Below, in pieces: positions 1-7,758 of a stretch of DNA of 33,743 nt. Both the position numbers and the translations under genes were made by a program. The stretch comes from Phyllobacterium sp. YR531 (GTDB lineage: Bacteria > Pseudomonadota > Alphaproteobacteria > Rhizobiales > Rhizobiaceae). The notes under the pieces were generated by a model that saw nothing but the letters and a program-made list of their open reading frames with translations, was not told the origin of the DNA and ran no database searches. Numbering within the stretch: position 1 is the first letter of the stretch; each line of letters begins with the position of its first letter. The DNA lies in assembly GCF_000282595.1 (NCBI RefSeq), contig NZ_AKIZ01000021.1, positions 1 to 33,743 on the forward strand. The letters run 5' to 3'.

Positions 1-2
1 CG

Positions 3-620
3 GCTGCCGCCATAGCTTCGGAAGCTGGCGTCGATGATTTCATGGCAGAGGCCACGCCGGAACAGAAGCTTGCTTATATCCGCAAGGAGCAGCAGGGCGG
101 GCGGCTTATCGCCATGTGCGGCGATGGCACCAACGATGCGCCAGCACTGGCACAGGCCGATGTCGGGGTTGCCATGCAGTCCGGTACGCAGGCTGCACGC
201 GAGGCTGGGAATATGGTCGATCTCGATTCCAGCCCGACAAAGCTCATCGAGATTGTCGAGATCGGCAAGCAGATCCTGATGACACGCGGATCGCTGACGA
301 CATTCTCGATAGCCAATGACGTGGCAAAATACTTCGCTATCATCCCGGCGCTGTTTGTCGTGACATATCCGCAGCTTGGCGCACTGAACATCATGGGACT
401 GAACTCGCCACAATCGGCGATCCTGTCGGCGGTGATCTTCAATGCCCTGATCATCATCGCGCTAATACCGCTTGCCCTGAAGGGTGTTTCATACAAGCCG
501 GTCGGCGCGTCGGCTCTCTTGCGGCGCAATCTGCTGGTTTATGGCGTTGGCGGGCTGCTCGTGCCGTTTGTGGGCATCAAGGCGATCGACGTGATCGTCG
601 CCGCGCTCAATCTCGTTTAA
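3..620 (+). CDS. kdpB: Potassium-transporting P-type ATPase subunit B, C-terminal part (5' end outside window)
   Basis: This is the C-terminal ~205 residues of the KdpB catalytic subunit of the KdpFABC high-affinity K+ pump, an inner-membrane P-type ATPase. The reading frame is open back to the window edge, so the start, the phosphorylated aspartate motif and the nucleotide-binding domain lie upstream. Visible are the hinge motif [11 protein letters not shown] of P-type ATPases (near nt 120-150), the conserved KdpB run ending in [18 protein letters not shown], and the C-terminal membrane helices. It stops with TAA 11 nt before kdpC. The tight spacing and the following kdpC-kdpD-kdpE genes make the assignment very secure. 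Known of the family: KdpB hydrolyses ATP and couples it to K+ movement through KdpA. Confidence 0.97.
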   Translation, partial: AAAIASEAGVDDFMAEATPEQKLAYIRKEQQGGRLIAMCGDGTNDAPALAQADVGVAMQSGTQAAREAGNMVDLDSSPTKLIEIVEIGKQILMTRGSLTTFSIANDVAKYFAIIPALFVVTYPQLGALNIMGLNSPQSAILSAVIFNALIIIALIPLALKGVSYKPVGASALLRRNLLVYGVGGLLVPFVGIKAIDVIVAALNLV

Positions 621-631
621 AGGAAACTGCG

Positions 632-1201
632 ATGCTAAACCAACTTCGACCAGCAATCGTACTCACACTCATTTTGACTGTTATAACGGGATTGCTTTAT
701 CCGCTGGCTGTCACGGGGCTCGGGCAGACACTATTTGCAGCGCAAGCGAATTCAAGCCAGATAAAGCGCGGCGATGTCGTTATCGGTTCAAGCCTGATTG
801 GCCAGAACTTCACCAGCGATATCTACTTCTGGCCGCGACTCTCCGCTACCAGCCCGGACCCCTATAATGCCGGTGCGTCCAGCGGCTCGAATCTTGGCCC
901 GACATCTGCAGTGCTTGTTGAACGGGTGAAAGGTTCCGTTGAGGCCTTGAAGGCATCAGGTGCGACAGCCGCCATTCCTGCAGATGCGGTGACAAGTTCC
1001 GGCTCAGGCCTCGATCCGGATATCTCCGTGGACTATGCCATGCTGCAGGTCGCGCGTGTTGCACGGGCACGCGGACTGTCGCCTGAACAGGTTTCTCAAC
1101 AGGTCAAAGCCAATACGCGACAAGCTGTGCTTGGTATATTCGGTGAAGTTGGGGTAAACGTTCTGGCGCTGAACATGGCGCTCGACGATCTGAAGAAATA
1201 A
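632..1201 (+). CDS. kdpC: Potassium-transporting ATPase subunit C
   Basis: This 189-residue protein is the KdpC subunit, which has one N-terminal membrane helix and a periplasmic domain and stabilises the KdpFABC pump. The sequence shows a hydrophobic helix at about residues 8-32, then the conserved KdpC motifs GSSLIGQNF, YFWPRLSAT and GSNLGPTS, and the C-terminal region containing SGSGLDPDIS and VNVLALN. Length is usual for the family. An AGGAAAC ribosome site precedes the ATG. It sits 11 nt after kdpB and 13 nt before kdpD, so it is cotranscribed with both. Confidence 0.97.
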   Translation: MLNQLRPAIVLTLILTVITGLLYPLAVTGLGQTLFAAQANSSQIKRGDVVIGSSLIGQNFTSDIYFWPRLSATSPDPYNAGASSGSNLGPTSAVLVERVKGSVEALKASGATAAIPADAVTSSGSGLDPDISVDYAMLQVARVARARGLSPEQVSQQVKANTRQAVLGIFGEVGVNVLALNMALDDLKK

Positions 1202-1214
1202 CTCCGAGGCATTT

Positions 1215-3905
1215 ATGGCCGAATACGGTCACCGACCTGACCCTGATAAATTGCTGGAGCTTGCCGCACGTGAAAAGCGCGGCAAGCTTACTGTGTTTCT
1301 TGGCGCTGCCCCCGGCGTTGGCAAAACCTATGCTATGCTGCAGCGGGCACGCCGGTTGAAGGAAGATGGGGCTGACATTGTCATTGGCCTTGCCGAAACG
1401 CACGGGCGCAGCGAAACAGCAAGCCTTCTCGACGGCCTTGAAGTGCTGCCCCGCAAACAGATCAATTATCGCGGTCGTCCGCTCGAAGAATTTGATCTGG
1501 ATGCGGCTCTGGCACGCAAACCTAAAGTGCTAGTGGTCGATGAGATTGCCCATACAAATGCGCCCGGTAGCCGTCACCCAAAACGGCATCAGGATATTGA
1601 AGAGCTGATCTGGCACGGCATCGATGTCTGGACGGCGATGAATGTCCAGCATCTGGAAAGCCTCACCGATCTGGTGACAAACATCACCGGCGTGAAGGTT
1701 CGGGAAACCGTGCCCGATATTGTCATCAAGCGGGCCGATGATGTGCTTCTGGTGGATTTGCCGCCTGCCGAACTCATCGCGCGGTTGAAGGAAGGCAAGA
1801 TATATCTTCCCGGCAATGCGGAGCGTGCTGCCGAAGGGTTTTTCAAACCGGAAAACCTGACCGCATTGCGCGAACTGGCATTGCGCCGTACTGCAGACCG
1901 CGTTGACGATCAGATGATCGATCTGCTGCGGCAAAATGCAATTGAGGGCCCGTGGGCGTCCGGGGAAAGGCTGTTGGTCTGTGTCGGGCCCGACAGCCTT
2001 TCCGAAAAGGTAGTGCGCACAGCCAGTCGTCTGGCTTCGGGGTTGAATGCCCGCTGGCTCGTGGTTTCGCTGACCAATGCCAGCACGGCAGGCACCGATG
2101 TTGCAGCCAGCCAGCGCATAGACAAGATACTGGATATGGCAGAAAGGCTGGGCGCAGAGACCCGCCGTGTTATCGCCAGAGATTATGTCGAAGAGATTTA
2201 CCGCTTGTCGCGCCGCGAAAATGTCACGCAGATCGTCGTGGGCCGTCCGAGAACCAAGACATTCTCCAATCCGTTCAAACGTTCCCTGCCGGATGAGATA
2301 ATGAAGCGCTTCACGGATGTGGGCGTGCACATTGTTACTGGCGATGAGGACGACACGCCTTATGTTCCGCCACGCCCGCAAAGCCGTTCAAGGCTCGAAT
2401 GGGCGAAGTCCATTGCCATTCCGGTACTGGCAACGGGAGCAACGACGCTTCTTGGTCTTGGGGCCAGCAATGTCGTGCACCTGCAAAACCTGTCCATGCT
2501 CTATCTGGTTGCCGTTATCCTTTCGGCAATGTCCAGCGGACGGTTTGCGGCAATCATCGCGGCGGGCTTGTCATTCGTATTGTATAATTACTTTTTCATC
2601 GAGCCTGTTCACAATTTGAGCATCGCCAAACCGCATCAACTGTTCTCGCTTATCATATTCCTCGCGGTTGCCTTGATGATCGGCGATCTTGCAGGGCGTC
2701 TGCGCGATCAGGTTGCCCGCTCGCGCAATCAGGCAAAGAATACCCAGGCGCTCTATGAGTTCTCCAGAAAACTATCCGGCACAGCGCGGCTGGATGATGT
2801 TCTGGTGGCAGGCGCAACCCACCTGCATTCGACGTTGGAAACCGGAGCAGTCATTCTCCTGCCGGAAGATGGCGAGCTTCTTCTCCAGGCCGCATGGCCG
2901 CCGGATATGGCACTCGACAGTACGGATATGACTGCAGCGCGTTGGGCCTTCGACAAGAATGAGCGGGCAGGGCAGGACACTGCAACCCTGCCGCAGATTT
3001 CCTGGCAGTTTCTGCCGATTGTGACCTCGCACGGCGTTGCGGGCGTGACCGGTATCTCCATGGCTGATCGCTCAGGCTCCTTGAGTGAAAATGAAGACCG
3101 TATGCTCACCGCTATTCTCGATCAGACTGCAATCGCAATTGATCGTGCGCTTCTGGTTCGGGAAAATGCCAAGACGGCTGCACTTCAAGAGAGCGAAAAG
3201 CTGCACACGGCCTTGTTCTCATCGCTGTCGCATGATCTGAAAACGCCTTTGGCATCCATTACGGGTGCGGTGACGACGTTGCGCCAGCTTGGCAGCAAGA
3301 TGAGACAGGACAGCCGCGATGACCTGCTGCTTTCAATCGAAGAAGAAGCTGGCCGCCTTACCCGGTTTGTGTCCAACCTGTTTGACATGACGCGTATCGA
3401 GGCTGGAACACTGACAATAAAAAGCAGCCCGGTCGATGCGGCTGACGTCATTGTTTCTGCCATAGAGCGCATGAAAAAGCTCAAGCCAGAGGTAACCATA
3501 GACACCAGCATCGCATCCGACCTTGCGGTTGTGAGCGGTGAATCGGGGTTGCTGGGGCAGGTGCTGTTTAACCTGCTCGACAATGCCCAGAAATATGGTG
3601 GCGACAATCCCATTGCCGTTTATGCCAAGAACGATGCGGGGCGCGTCATCATCAGTGTTACCGATCAGGGAAAAGGCATTCCTGAAAAAGACCTCGACCG
3701 CATATTCGAAAAATTCTACCGCCGCGTCAAAAATGATGGCAGGGCGGCGGGAATGGGACTTGGGCTTTCGATTGCCCGCGGTTTCATCGAAACGATGGGC
3801 GGTACGATCAAGGCTGAAAGTCCCGCAATCCGCAAACGCGGCACGAGGTTTGTCATCAGCCTTCCCACGATTGAAAAGCCCGGCAACGGCACGGCGGCAT
3901 CATGA
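1215..3905 (+). CDS. kdpD: Osmosensitive K+ channel sensor histidine kinase KdpD
   Basis: KdpD (896 residues, full family length) senses K+ limitation or osmotic stress and phosphorylates KdpE. Domains in order: an N-terminal KdpD domain with Walker A GAAPGVGKT at residues 30-38; a Usp-like region at about 245-370; four closely packed membrane helices at about 396-495; a GAF-like segment; then HisKA with the phosphoacceptor H673 in the motif SHDLKTPLASITG; and HATPase_c with an N box (LDNAQKYG) and G boxes (DQGKGIP, GMGLGLSIARG). The start has GAGG upstream. The last four bases overlap kdpE (ATGA), a sign of translational coupling between sensor and regulator. Confidence 0.97.
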   Translation: MAEYGHRPDPDKLLELAAREKRGKLTVFLGAAPGVGKTYAMLQRARRLKEDGADIVIGLAETHGRSETASLLDGLEVLPRKQINYRGRPLEEFDLDAALARKPKVLVVDEIAHTNAPGSRHPKRHQDIEELIWHGIDVWTAMNVQHLESLTDLVTNITGVKVRETVPDIVIKRADDVLLVDLPPAELIARLKEGKIYLPGNAERAAEGFFKPENLTALRELALRRTADRVDDQMIDLLRQNAIEGPWASGERLLVCVGPDSLSEKVVRTASRLASGLNARWLVVSLTNASTAGTDVAASQRIDKILDMAERLGAETRRVIARDYVEEIYRLSRRENVTQIVVGRPRTKTFSNPFKRSLPDEIMKRFTDVGVHIVTGDEDDTPYVPPRPQSRSRLEWAKSIAIPVLATGATTLLGLGASNVVHLQNLSMLYLVAVILSAMSSGRFAAIIAAGLSFVLYNYFFIEPVHNLSIAKPHQLFSLIIFLAVALMIGDLAGRLRDQVARSRNQAKNTQALYEFSRKLSGTARLDDVLVAGATHLHSTLETGAVILLPEDGELLLQAAWPPDMALDSTDMTAARWAFDKNERAGQDTATLPQISWQFLPIVTSHGVAGVTGISMADRSGSLSENEDRMLTAILDQTAIAIDRALLVRENAKTAALQESEKLHTALFSSLSHDLKTPLASITGAVTTLRQLGSKMRQDSRDDLLLSIEEEAGRLTRFVSNLFDMTRIEAGTLTIKSSPVDAADVIVSAIERMKKLKPEVTIDTSIASDLAVVSGESGLLGQVLFNLLDNAQKYGGDNPIAVYAKNDAGRVIISVTDQGKGIPEKDLDRIFEKFYRRVKNDGRAAGMGLGLSIARGFIETMGGTIKAESPAIRKRGTRFVISLPTIEKPGNGTAAS

Positions 3906-4588
3906 ACGAAAACCGAATTCTGGTCGTTGACGACGAACCCCAGATTCAGCGGTTCCTGCATCCCGCACTTACGGCATCGGGTTATGATGTCATGACAGCG
4001 GCCACTGCGGCCGATGCTGAACGACTGATCGCAACGAGTGCACCCGATCTTGTTATTCTTGACCTTGGCCTGCCTGACAAGGATGGCAAGGAAGTCATCC
4101 GGACTGTCAGGGCATTTTCGGAAGTCCCGATCATTGTATTATCAGCGCGTGATCGTGAGGCGGAGAAGATCGCATCGCTTGATCTTGGTGCAAATGACTA
4201 TGTCGAAAAGCCATTTGGCATTGGAGAACTGCTGGCCCGGGTTCGCACGGCTTTAAGGCAGAAGGCAGCAGGCACAAGCGTACCATCCGTGTTTGAGAGC
4301 AATGGCCTCGTTGTGGATATGGTAAAGCGCGTTGTGATGCTGAATGGCGAAGAGGTTCATCTCACGCGCAAGGAATATCAATTGCTGGTGCATCTTGTTC
4401 TTCACCCGGGATTGGTGGTTACGCACCGCCAGCTTCTGGCCTCGGTTTGGGGAGCAGCGCACTTGGAAGATTTGCATTATTTGCGGGTGTTCGTCGGGCA
4501 ACTGCGTGCCAAGATCGAGCAGGACCCGAACCAGCCCCACTTCATTCGTACGGAACCTGGCGTGGGTTATCGATTCATCGCAAGCTGA
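3902..4588 (+). CDS. kdpE: Response regulator KdpE (OmpR/PhoB type)
   Basis: This 228-residue DNA-binding response regulator is the partner of KdpD and in the family activates kdpFABC. The receiver domain spans about residues 5-115, with the acidic pair D10-D11 in LVVDDEPQ, the phosphorylated aspartate D54 in VILDLGLPD and the conserved lysine in VEKPF. The C-terminal winged-helix domain (about 130-226) has the typical LTRKEYQLLVHLVLHPG and ends in EPGVGYRF. The start codon overlaps the kdpD stop. No convincing strong terminator follows; only a short AGCTC/GAGCT hairpin at 4598-4611 is seen. Confidence 0.97.
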   Translation: MNENRILVVDDEPQIQRFLHPALTASGYDVMTAATAADAERLIATSAPDLVILDLGLPDKDGKEVIRTVRAFSEVPIIVLSARDREAEKIASLDLGANDYVEKPFGIGELLARVRTALRQKAAGTSVPSVFESNGLVVDMVKRVVMLNGEEVHLTRKEYQLLVHLVLHPGLVVTHRQLLASVWGAAHLEDLHYLRVFVGQLRAKIEQDPNQPHFIRTEPGVGYRFIAS

Positions 4589-4648
4589 GTACTGCATAGC
4601 TCATTTGAGCTTCTTGCTGCATCATTTGCATTAAGTTACACAAATCGT

Positions 4649-4834
4649 ATGTCGATACCGTACTGGGTCATAGCTGTAGTTTTCCTTGGGCATTACTGGC
4701 CTATCACTCTGACAGGGGCCCTGATTTTTCTGCTGATAGCCAAGTTCGGTACGCGCAAAACGGTTTGGCGGGTTTTCTGGAGTATTTTAGCAATCATACT
4801 GATTGCCCCGGTTTTACTCTGGCTCTACGTCTAG
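4649..4834 (+). CDS. Small predicted membrane protein (hypothetical)
   Basis: This is a 61-residue ORF with two hydrophobic segments (about residues 5-28 and 40-60) separated by a short basic stretch (KFGTRKTVWR), as in small two-helix inner-membrane proteins. I do not recognise a family. There is no good Shine-Dalgarno sequence before the ATG, and it lies 60 nt after kdpE. Its stop shares the CTAG at 4831-4834 with the stop of the convergent glycosyltransferase gene. It may be a real small gene or a chance ORF. The membrane-protein composition and charge pattern argue mildly for a real gene. Confidence 0.45.
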   Translation: MSIPYWVIAVVFLGHYWPITLTGALIFLLIAKFGTRKTVWRVFWSILAIILIAPVLLWLYV

Positions 4835-5667
4835 TTTTGTGAGTGAACCGGCAATGTGGACTTACCGGTGAGGGAAGCACCGACTGAATTTTCATTTGAG
4901 GGCAATTCAAAGGCTTCAGCAGTATCGAACGGCACAAGTTCGCCGCGGGCTTCGCTTATGTTCGGCAATGTTTTTCTCCGCTTCTTCAACCACCAGACGC
5001 CGCACAAATCCACGATACCCCGGAGCCCTCTATCGAGAATTCCGTAATTGGATTGGCCGTTGAGGCGCGGGCGGTCCACCACTTCAACATGTACAACACC
5101 AAAGCCTTCGCGCATTACAAGCGCCGGAAGATATCGATGCCAGCCATCGAAGAATGGCAATTCACGAAAGAGCTTTGTATGGACTGCCTTGAGGCCGCAA
5201 CCACTATCGCGCGTCTTGTCTTTCAGGATGGCTTCTCTGAGCCCGTTTGCGAATTTGGAGGCCAGTTGTTTCAATCTGCTGTCGGTTCTTTTCAAACGCT
5301 GTCCTGCTGCAATTCCGATACTTGGCCCGGCCGACACCAACGCATCTACGAGGCGAGGAATGTAAACAGGATCGTTCTGTCCGTCGCCATCCATCGTAAC
5401 GACAATCTCGCCTTTCGCAGCGAGGACACCGGTGCGCACAGCCGCGCTCTGTCCTGCAGATTTGTCGTGACGAATATGGCGCAGGGGCCTGCCTGCCGTG
5501 ATTCGCTCATGCAATATGGCGGCGGTCGAATCTGTTGAACCGTCGTCGACCACGATCACTTCGTAGGTACGACCATGCATTGCGCTATCAACCTCATCAA
5601 GCAGAACGGGAAGATTCTTACACTCATTCTTTGAAGGGATCACTATTGTGACGGCGCGAGTAATCAA
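4831..5667 (-). CDS. Family 2 glycosyltransferase, polyprenyl-phosphate sugar synthase-like
   Basis: This GT-A enzyme resembles dolichol/undecaprenyl-phosphate mannosyltransferases (DPM1/ArnC-like), which move a sugar from a nucleotide donor to a lipid-phosphate carrier on the cytoplasmic face. Visible are TIVIPSKNE near the N-terminus, VIVVDDGSTDST, the DGDGQNDP metal-binding region (DxD-like) and the DSGCGLKA motif. No C-terminal membrane helices are seen, unlike GtrB/ArnC. The frame is open to 5739 (TTG, no clear ribosome site). I prefer the TTG at 5667, which follows a GAAGGA and leaves a normal short N-terminus of 278 residues in all; the start remains uncertain. It is downstream of, and probably cotranscribed with, the GT39-like gene, suggesting that it makes the lipid-linked sugar which that enzyme uses. 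The pair is AT-rich compared with its neighbours. Confidence 0.85.
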   Translation of the reverse strand: MITRAVTIVIPSKNECKNLPVLLDEVDSAMHGRTYEVIVVDDGSTDSTAAILHERITAGRPLRHIRHDKSAGQSAAVRTGVLAAKGEIVVTMDGDGQNDPVYIPRLVDALVSAGPSIGIAAGQRLKRTDSRLKQLASKFANGLREAILKDKTRDSGCGLKAVHTKLFRELPFFDGWHRYLPALVMREGFGVVHVEVVDRPRLNGQSNYGILDRGLRGIVDLCGVWWLKKRRKTLPNISEARGELVPFDTAEAFELPSNENSVGASLTGKSTLPVHSQN

Positions 5668-5781
5668 ATCCGTTGGTCCTTCACGTTCGATTAGACTTCG
5701 CGTAGGGACGCGCAATGATTTGCACGGGACCCTATGCAAACTCGGACTGTGAGACTACCAACTGACTACAACCTGAACGGG

Positions 5782-7275
5782 TTAGGGTGCTATGAAATAG
5801 CTCACATCCTCTTTGACGTCAGGGTAGTATTTATATTTTAAACTGATGTGACGAACATTATGAGGCAGGTTTACGCCTGTTGAGGCGAGGAATTGGACCA
5901 GATTTGAATTCGGCTCGGTTCCAAACCATACGACCAGCGCAGGTCTGTTCAATCGCAATTTTGCATTGGGCATTTCCAGATGTACTGGATTGATGGATGT
6001 GTCGAAGAGGCGCAGATTGCCGGGTAGTTGAGGGCTATTGGAAACAACGGACCGATAGTCAGCTTCGGCTCTCGTTATGTTGAAAAGCTCCGCATAATCC
6101 AGTTGGCCTATCGAGGGCGCATTTCCATCTCTGGCGTATAGCCTGTTAACAGCAAGCGATGGAATGACAATCAAGGCGCAAAACACTCCTGCAAGTGCAA
6201 AATTTCGCAGGTACCGTTCGTCGGCGACACGATGCCCGATAATTATAGAGAGGCCAAGCGGAGTGAGAAAAAGAATGGGCTGCAGCCATCGATCCTTGAC
6301 CTCGGCGGCTCCACTAAAAATAACCCCAAGCAGGACGAGCAACAAAGCAATCAATAAGGTCCTAATGACCAAAAGTTCAGCATTATCATAGACTTTCTTC
6401 GCCGAATTTTTTTCAGTTTTTGCTATTGCGAGTATTAATCCAAAACAAACCAATGCGACGCCTGAGAACAGAGCGCTATTTGACAACAGTCGCCATATGC
6501 CATGAACCCGGCTGCTGAAAAATTGACCACCCTCATTGGCTTGAAACTTGTGTGTTCTGGCCAGCAAATTTTCGGTGTGGCTAACTGCCCAAAAGACTGT
6601 TGGGGCAATACACAGCGCAAACGCCAGAACCGTGGCTATACTTTTTGCTGACAGCACGACTGAACGATATCCTGGTATGGTCAATGCAGCGGCCACAAGA
6701 GCGCTCATGAAAAAGATCGCATTGAATTTCCCAAGCAATCCTGCCGCAATTGCAACCCCGAACATCGTTGCAGCAAACCAGGATCGCGACTTCATGTACC
6801 ATGCAAAAGTCAAAAAGGCCCAAGCACAACCGGCTGTGCCACCTACAGAATGCGTGAGGGTTCTTTGCGACTCCCAAGCGATCTGTGGAAGCAGGAAGAC
6901 ACCCAGCATACCTGCCGTTGCGACTGCTCTTGGTAGGTTAAGTAAACGCGCGCCGAAATATATGCTGGCATACGTGCTTGCCAGCATCGAAAACTTGACC
7001 AAATAGACTGTAAACAGACTGATTCCAAAAAGGCTGCTGGCGAGGTTATTAATCCACGTATAAAGCGGCGGTTGAGAACCGCCATAACCCCATTGCAGCG
7101 CACCCATGTAGGCTAGCTGTTCCGCATCATCCACACCTGCGCCATTCGATATTCCAGTGAGGTAAAAAACCTGGAACGTAAAATACAATAAAATAAACAG
7201 TAGTCCTGGGCTGCGAGACACCAAATTCACAATGGAAACCGGGACGGATTGCTTTGGTACTGGGTTAAATGGCAT
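5782..7275 (-). CDS. GT39-like (ArnT/PMT_2) integral-membrane glycosyltransferase
   Basis: This polytopic protein of about 497 residues has the layout of ArnT/PMT_2 glycosyltransferases, which transfer a sugar from a polyprenyl-phosphate carrier to a lipid or protein on the periplasmic side. The first helix (from about residue 23) is followed by a loop with the acidic motif GVDDAEQLAYMGA and then GGSQPPLYTW, matching the DE and HPPLY-type motifs of the family. Many hydrophobic segments follow, and a short soluble tail. The frame is open to an ATG at 7416; no candidate start has a strong ribosome site. I chose ATG 7275 because it lies just before the first helix. Base composition is unusual: nt 6361-6420 have 20 G/C in 60, against 35 in 60 at 8161-8220. 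Acceptor unknown. Confidence 0.82.
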   Translation of the reverse strand: MPFNPVPKQSVPVSIVNLVSRSPGLLFILLYFTFQVFYLTGISNGAGVDDAEQLAYMGALQWGYGGSQPPLYTWINNLASSLFGISLFTVYLVKFSMLASTYASIYFGARLLNLPRAVATAGMLGVFLLPQIAWESQRTLTHSVGGTAGCAWAFLTFAWYMKSRSWFAATMFGVAIAAGLLGKFNAIFFMSALVAAALTIPGYRSVVLSAKSIATVLAFALCIAPTVFWAVSHTENLLARTHKFQANEGGQFFSSRVHGIWRLLSNSALFSGVALVCFGLILAIAKTEKNSAKKVYDNAELLVIRTLLIALLLVLLGVIFSGAAEVKDRWLQPILFLTPLGLSIIIGHRVADERYLRNFALAGVFCALIVIPSLAVNRLYARDGNAPSIGQLDYAELFNITRAEADYRSVVSNSPQLPGNLRLFDTSINPVHLEMPNAKLRLNRPALVVWFGTEPNSNLVQFLASTGVNLPHNVRHISLKYKYYPDVKEDVSYFIAP

Positions 7276-7495
7276 GACGATTATCGAAGCTGAGACAATG
7301 GCTTTTTCTATCAGACATTGCATTTCAGTAAAGTGTGGGTTCTGCTTGGGAAAGGCTACTCGCTGTTGCACCGATCGACGGGTTGCTTTCCGGTAGCAAA
7401 CTGGCGTGACATGCATATGTCTAAGAGATTAACGCTGAAATAGCACTGGCACCCTCATCAGCGGTGGTGCGAAGTTTAAAAATTCTGGTGAATTC

Positions 7496-7572
7496 TGGTC
7501 GGAGTGAGAGGATTCGAACCTCCGACCCCGTCGTCCCGAACGACGTGCGCTACCAGGCTGCGCTACACTCCG
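7496..7572 (-). tRNA. tRNA-Pro (anticodon CGG)
   Basis: The reverse complement folds as a complete 77-nt tRNA: acceptor stem CGGAGTG/CACTCCG, D arm with AGCGCAGCCTGGTAGCGC, anticodon stem CGTCG/CGACG with loop TTCGGGA (anticodon CGG, proline), and T arm with GGTTCGAATCC. The discriminator base is A, and the CCA end is encoded (plus-strand TGG at 7496-7498). Its 3' end faces the AT-rich glycosyltransferase pair. Confidence 0.97.
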
Positions 7573-7758
7573 TGACCAGTGAGCGCGGTTTATAACGCTG
7601 AGATTTGCGGGCTGCAAGCCGTTTGCGAAGCACTTTTTTAATTATAGCAACGCGAATATTGCCTTGTTTGAATAAGTGCCGCTTTGTGTATGGGATCATT
7701 AGGATAAGTCTTGTATTCATTACAAGAAGTTCTGAAATGCTGCAGTGACGGGGAATAA

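Noticed and set aside
1530-2381. 283-codon minus-strand ORF inside kdpD
   Set aside because: Antisense shadow of a well-supported gene; the translation has no recognisable domain.
4598-4611. AGCTC/GAGCT hairpin after kdpE as a terminator
   Set aside because: Five-base-pair AT/GC-mixed stem and no clear T-tract; too weak to call.
4588-7572. Genomic island with attachment sites at tRNA-Pro
   Set aside because: No second copy of the tRNA 3' end and no integrase were found; only composition and position support transfer, so it is listed as a finding and not as an element.
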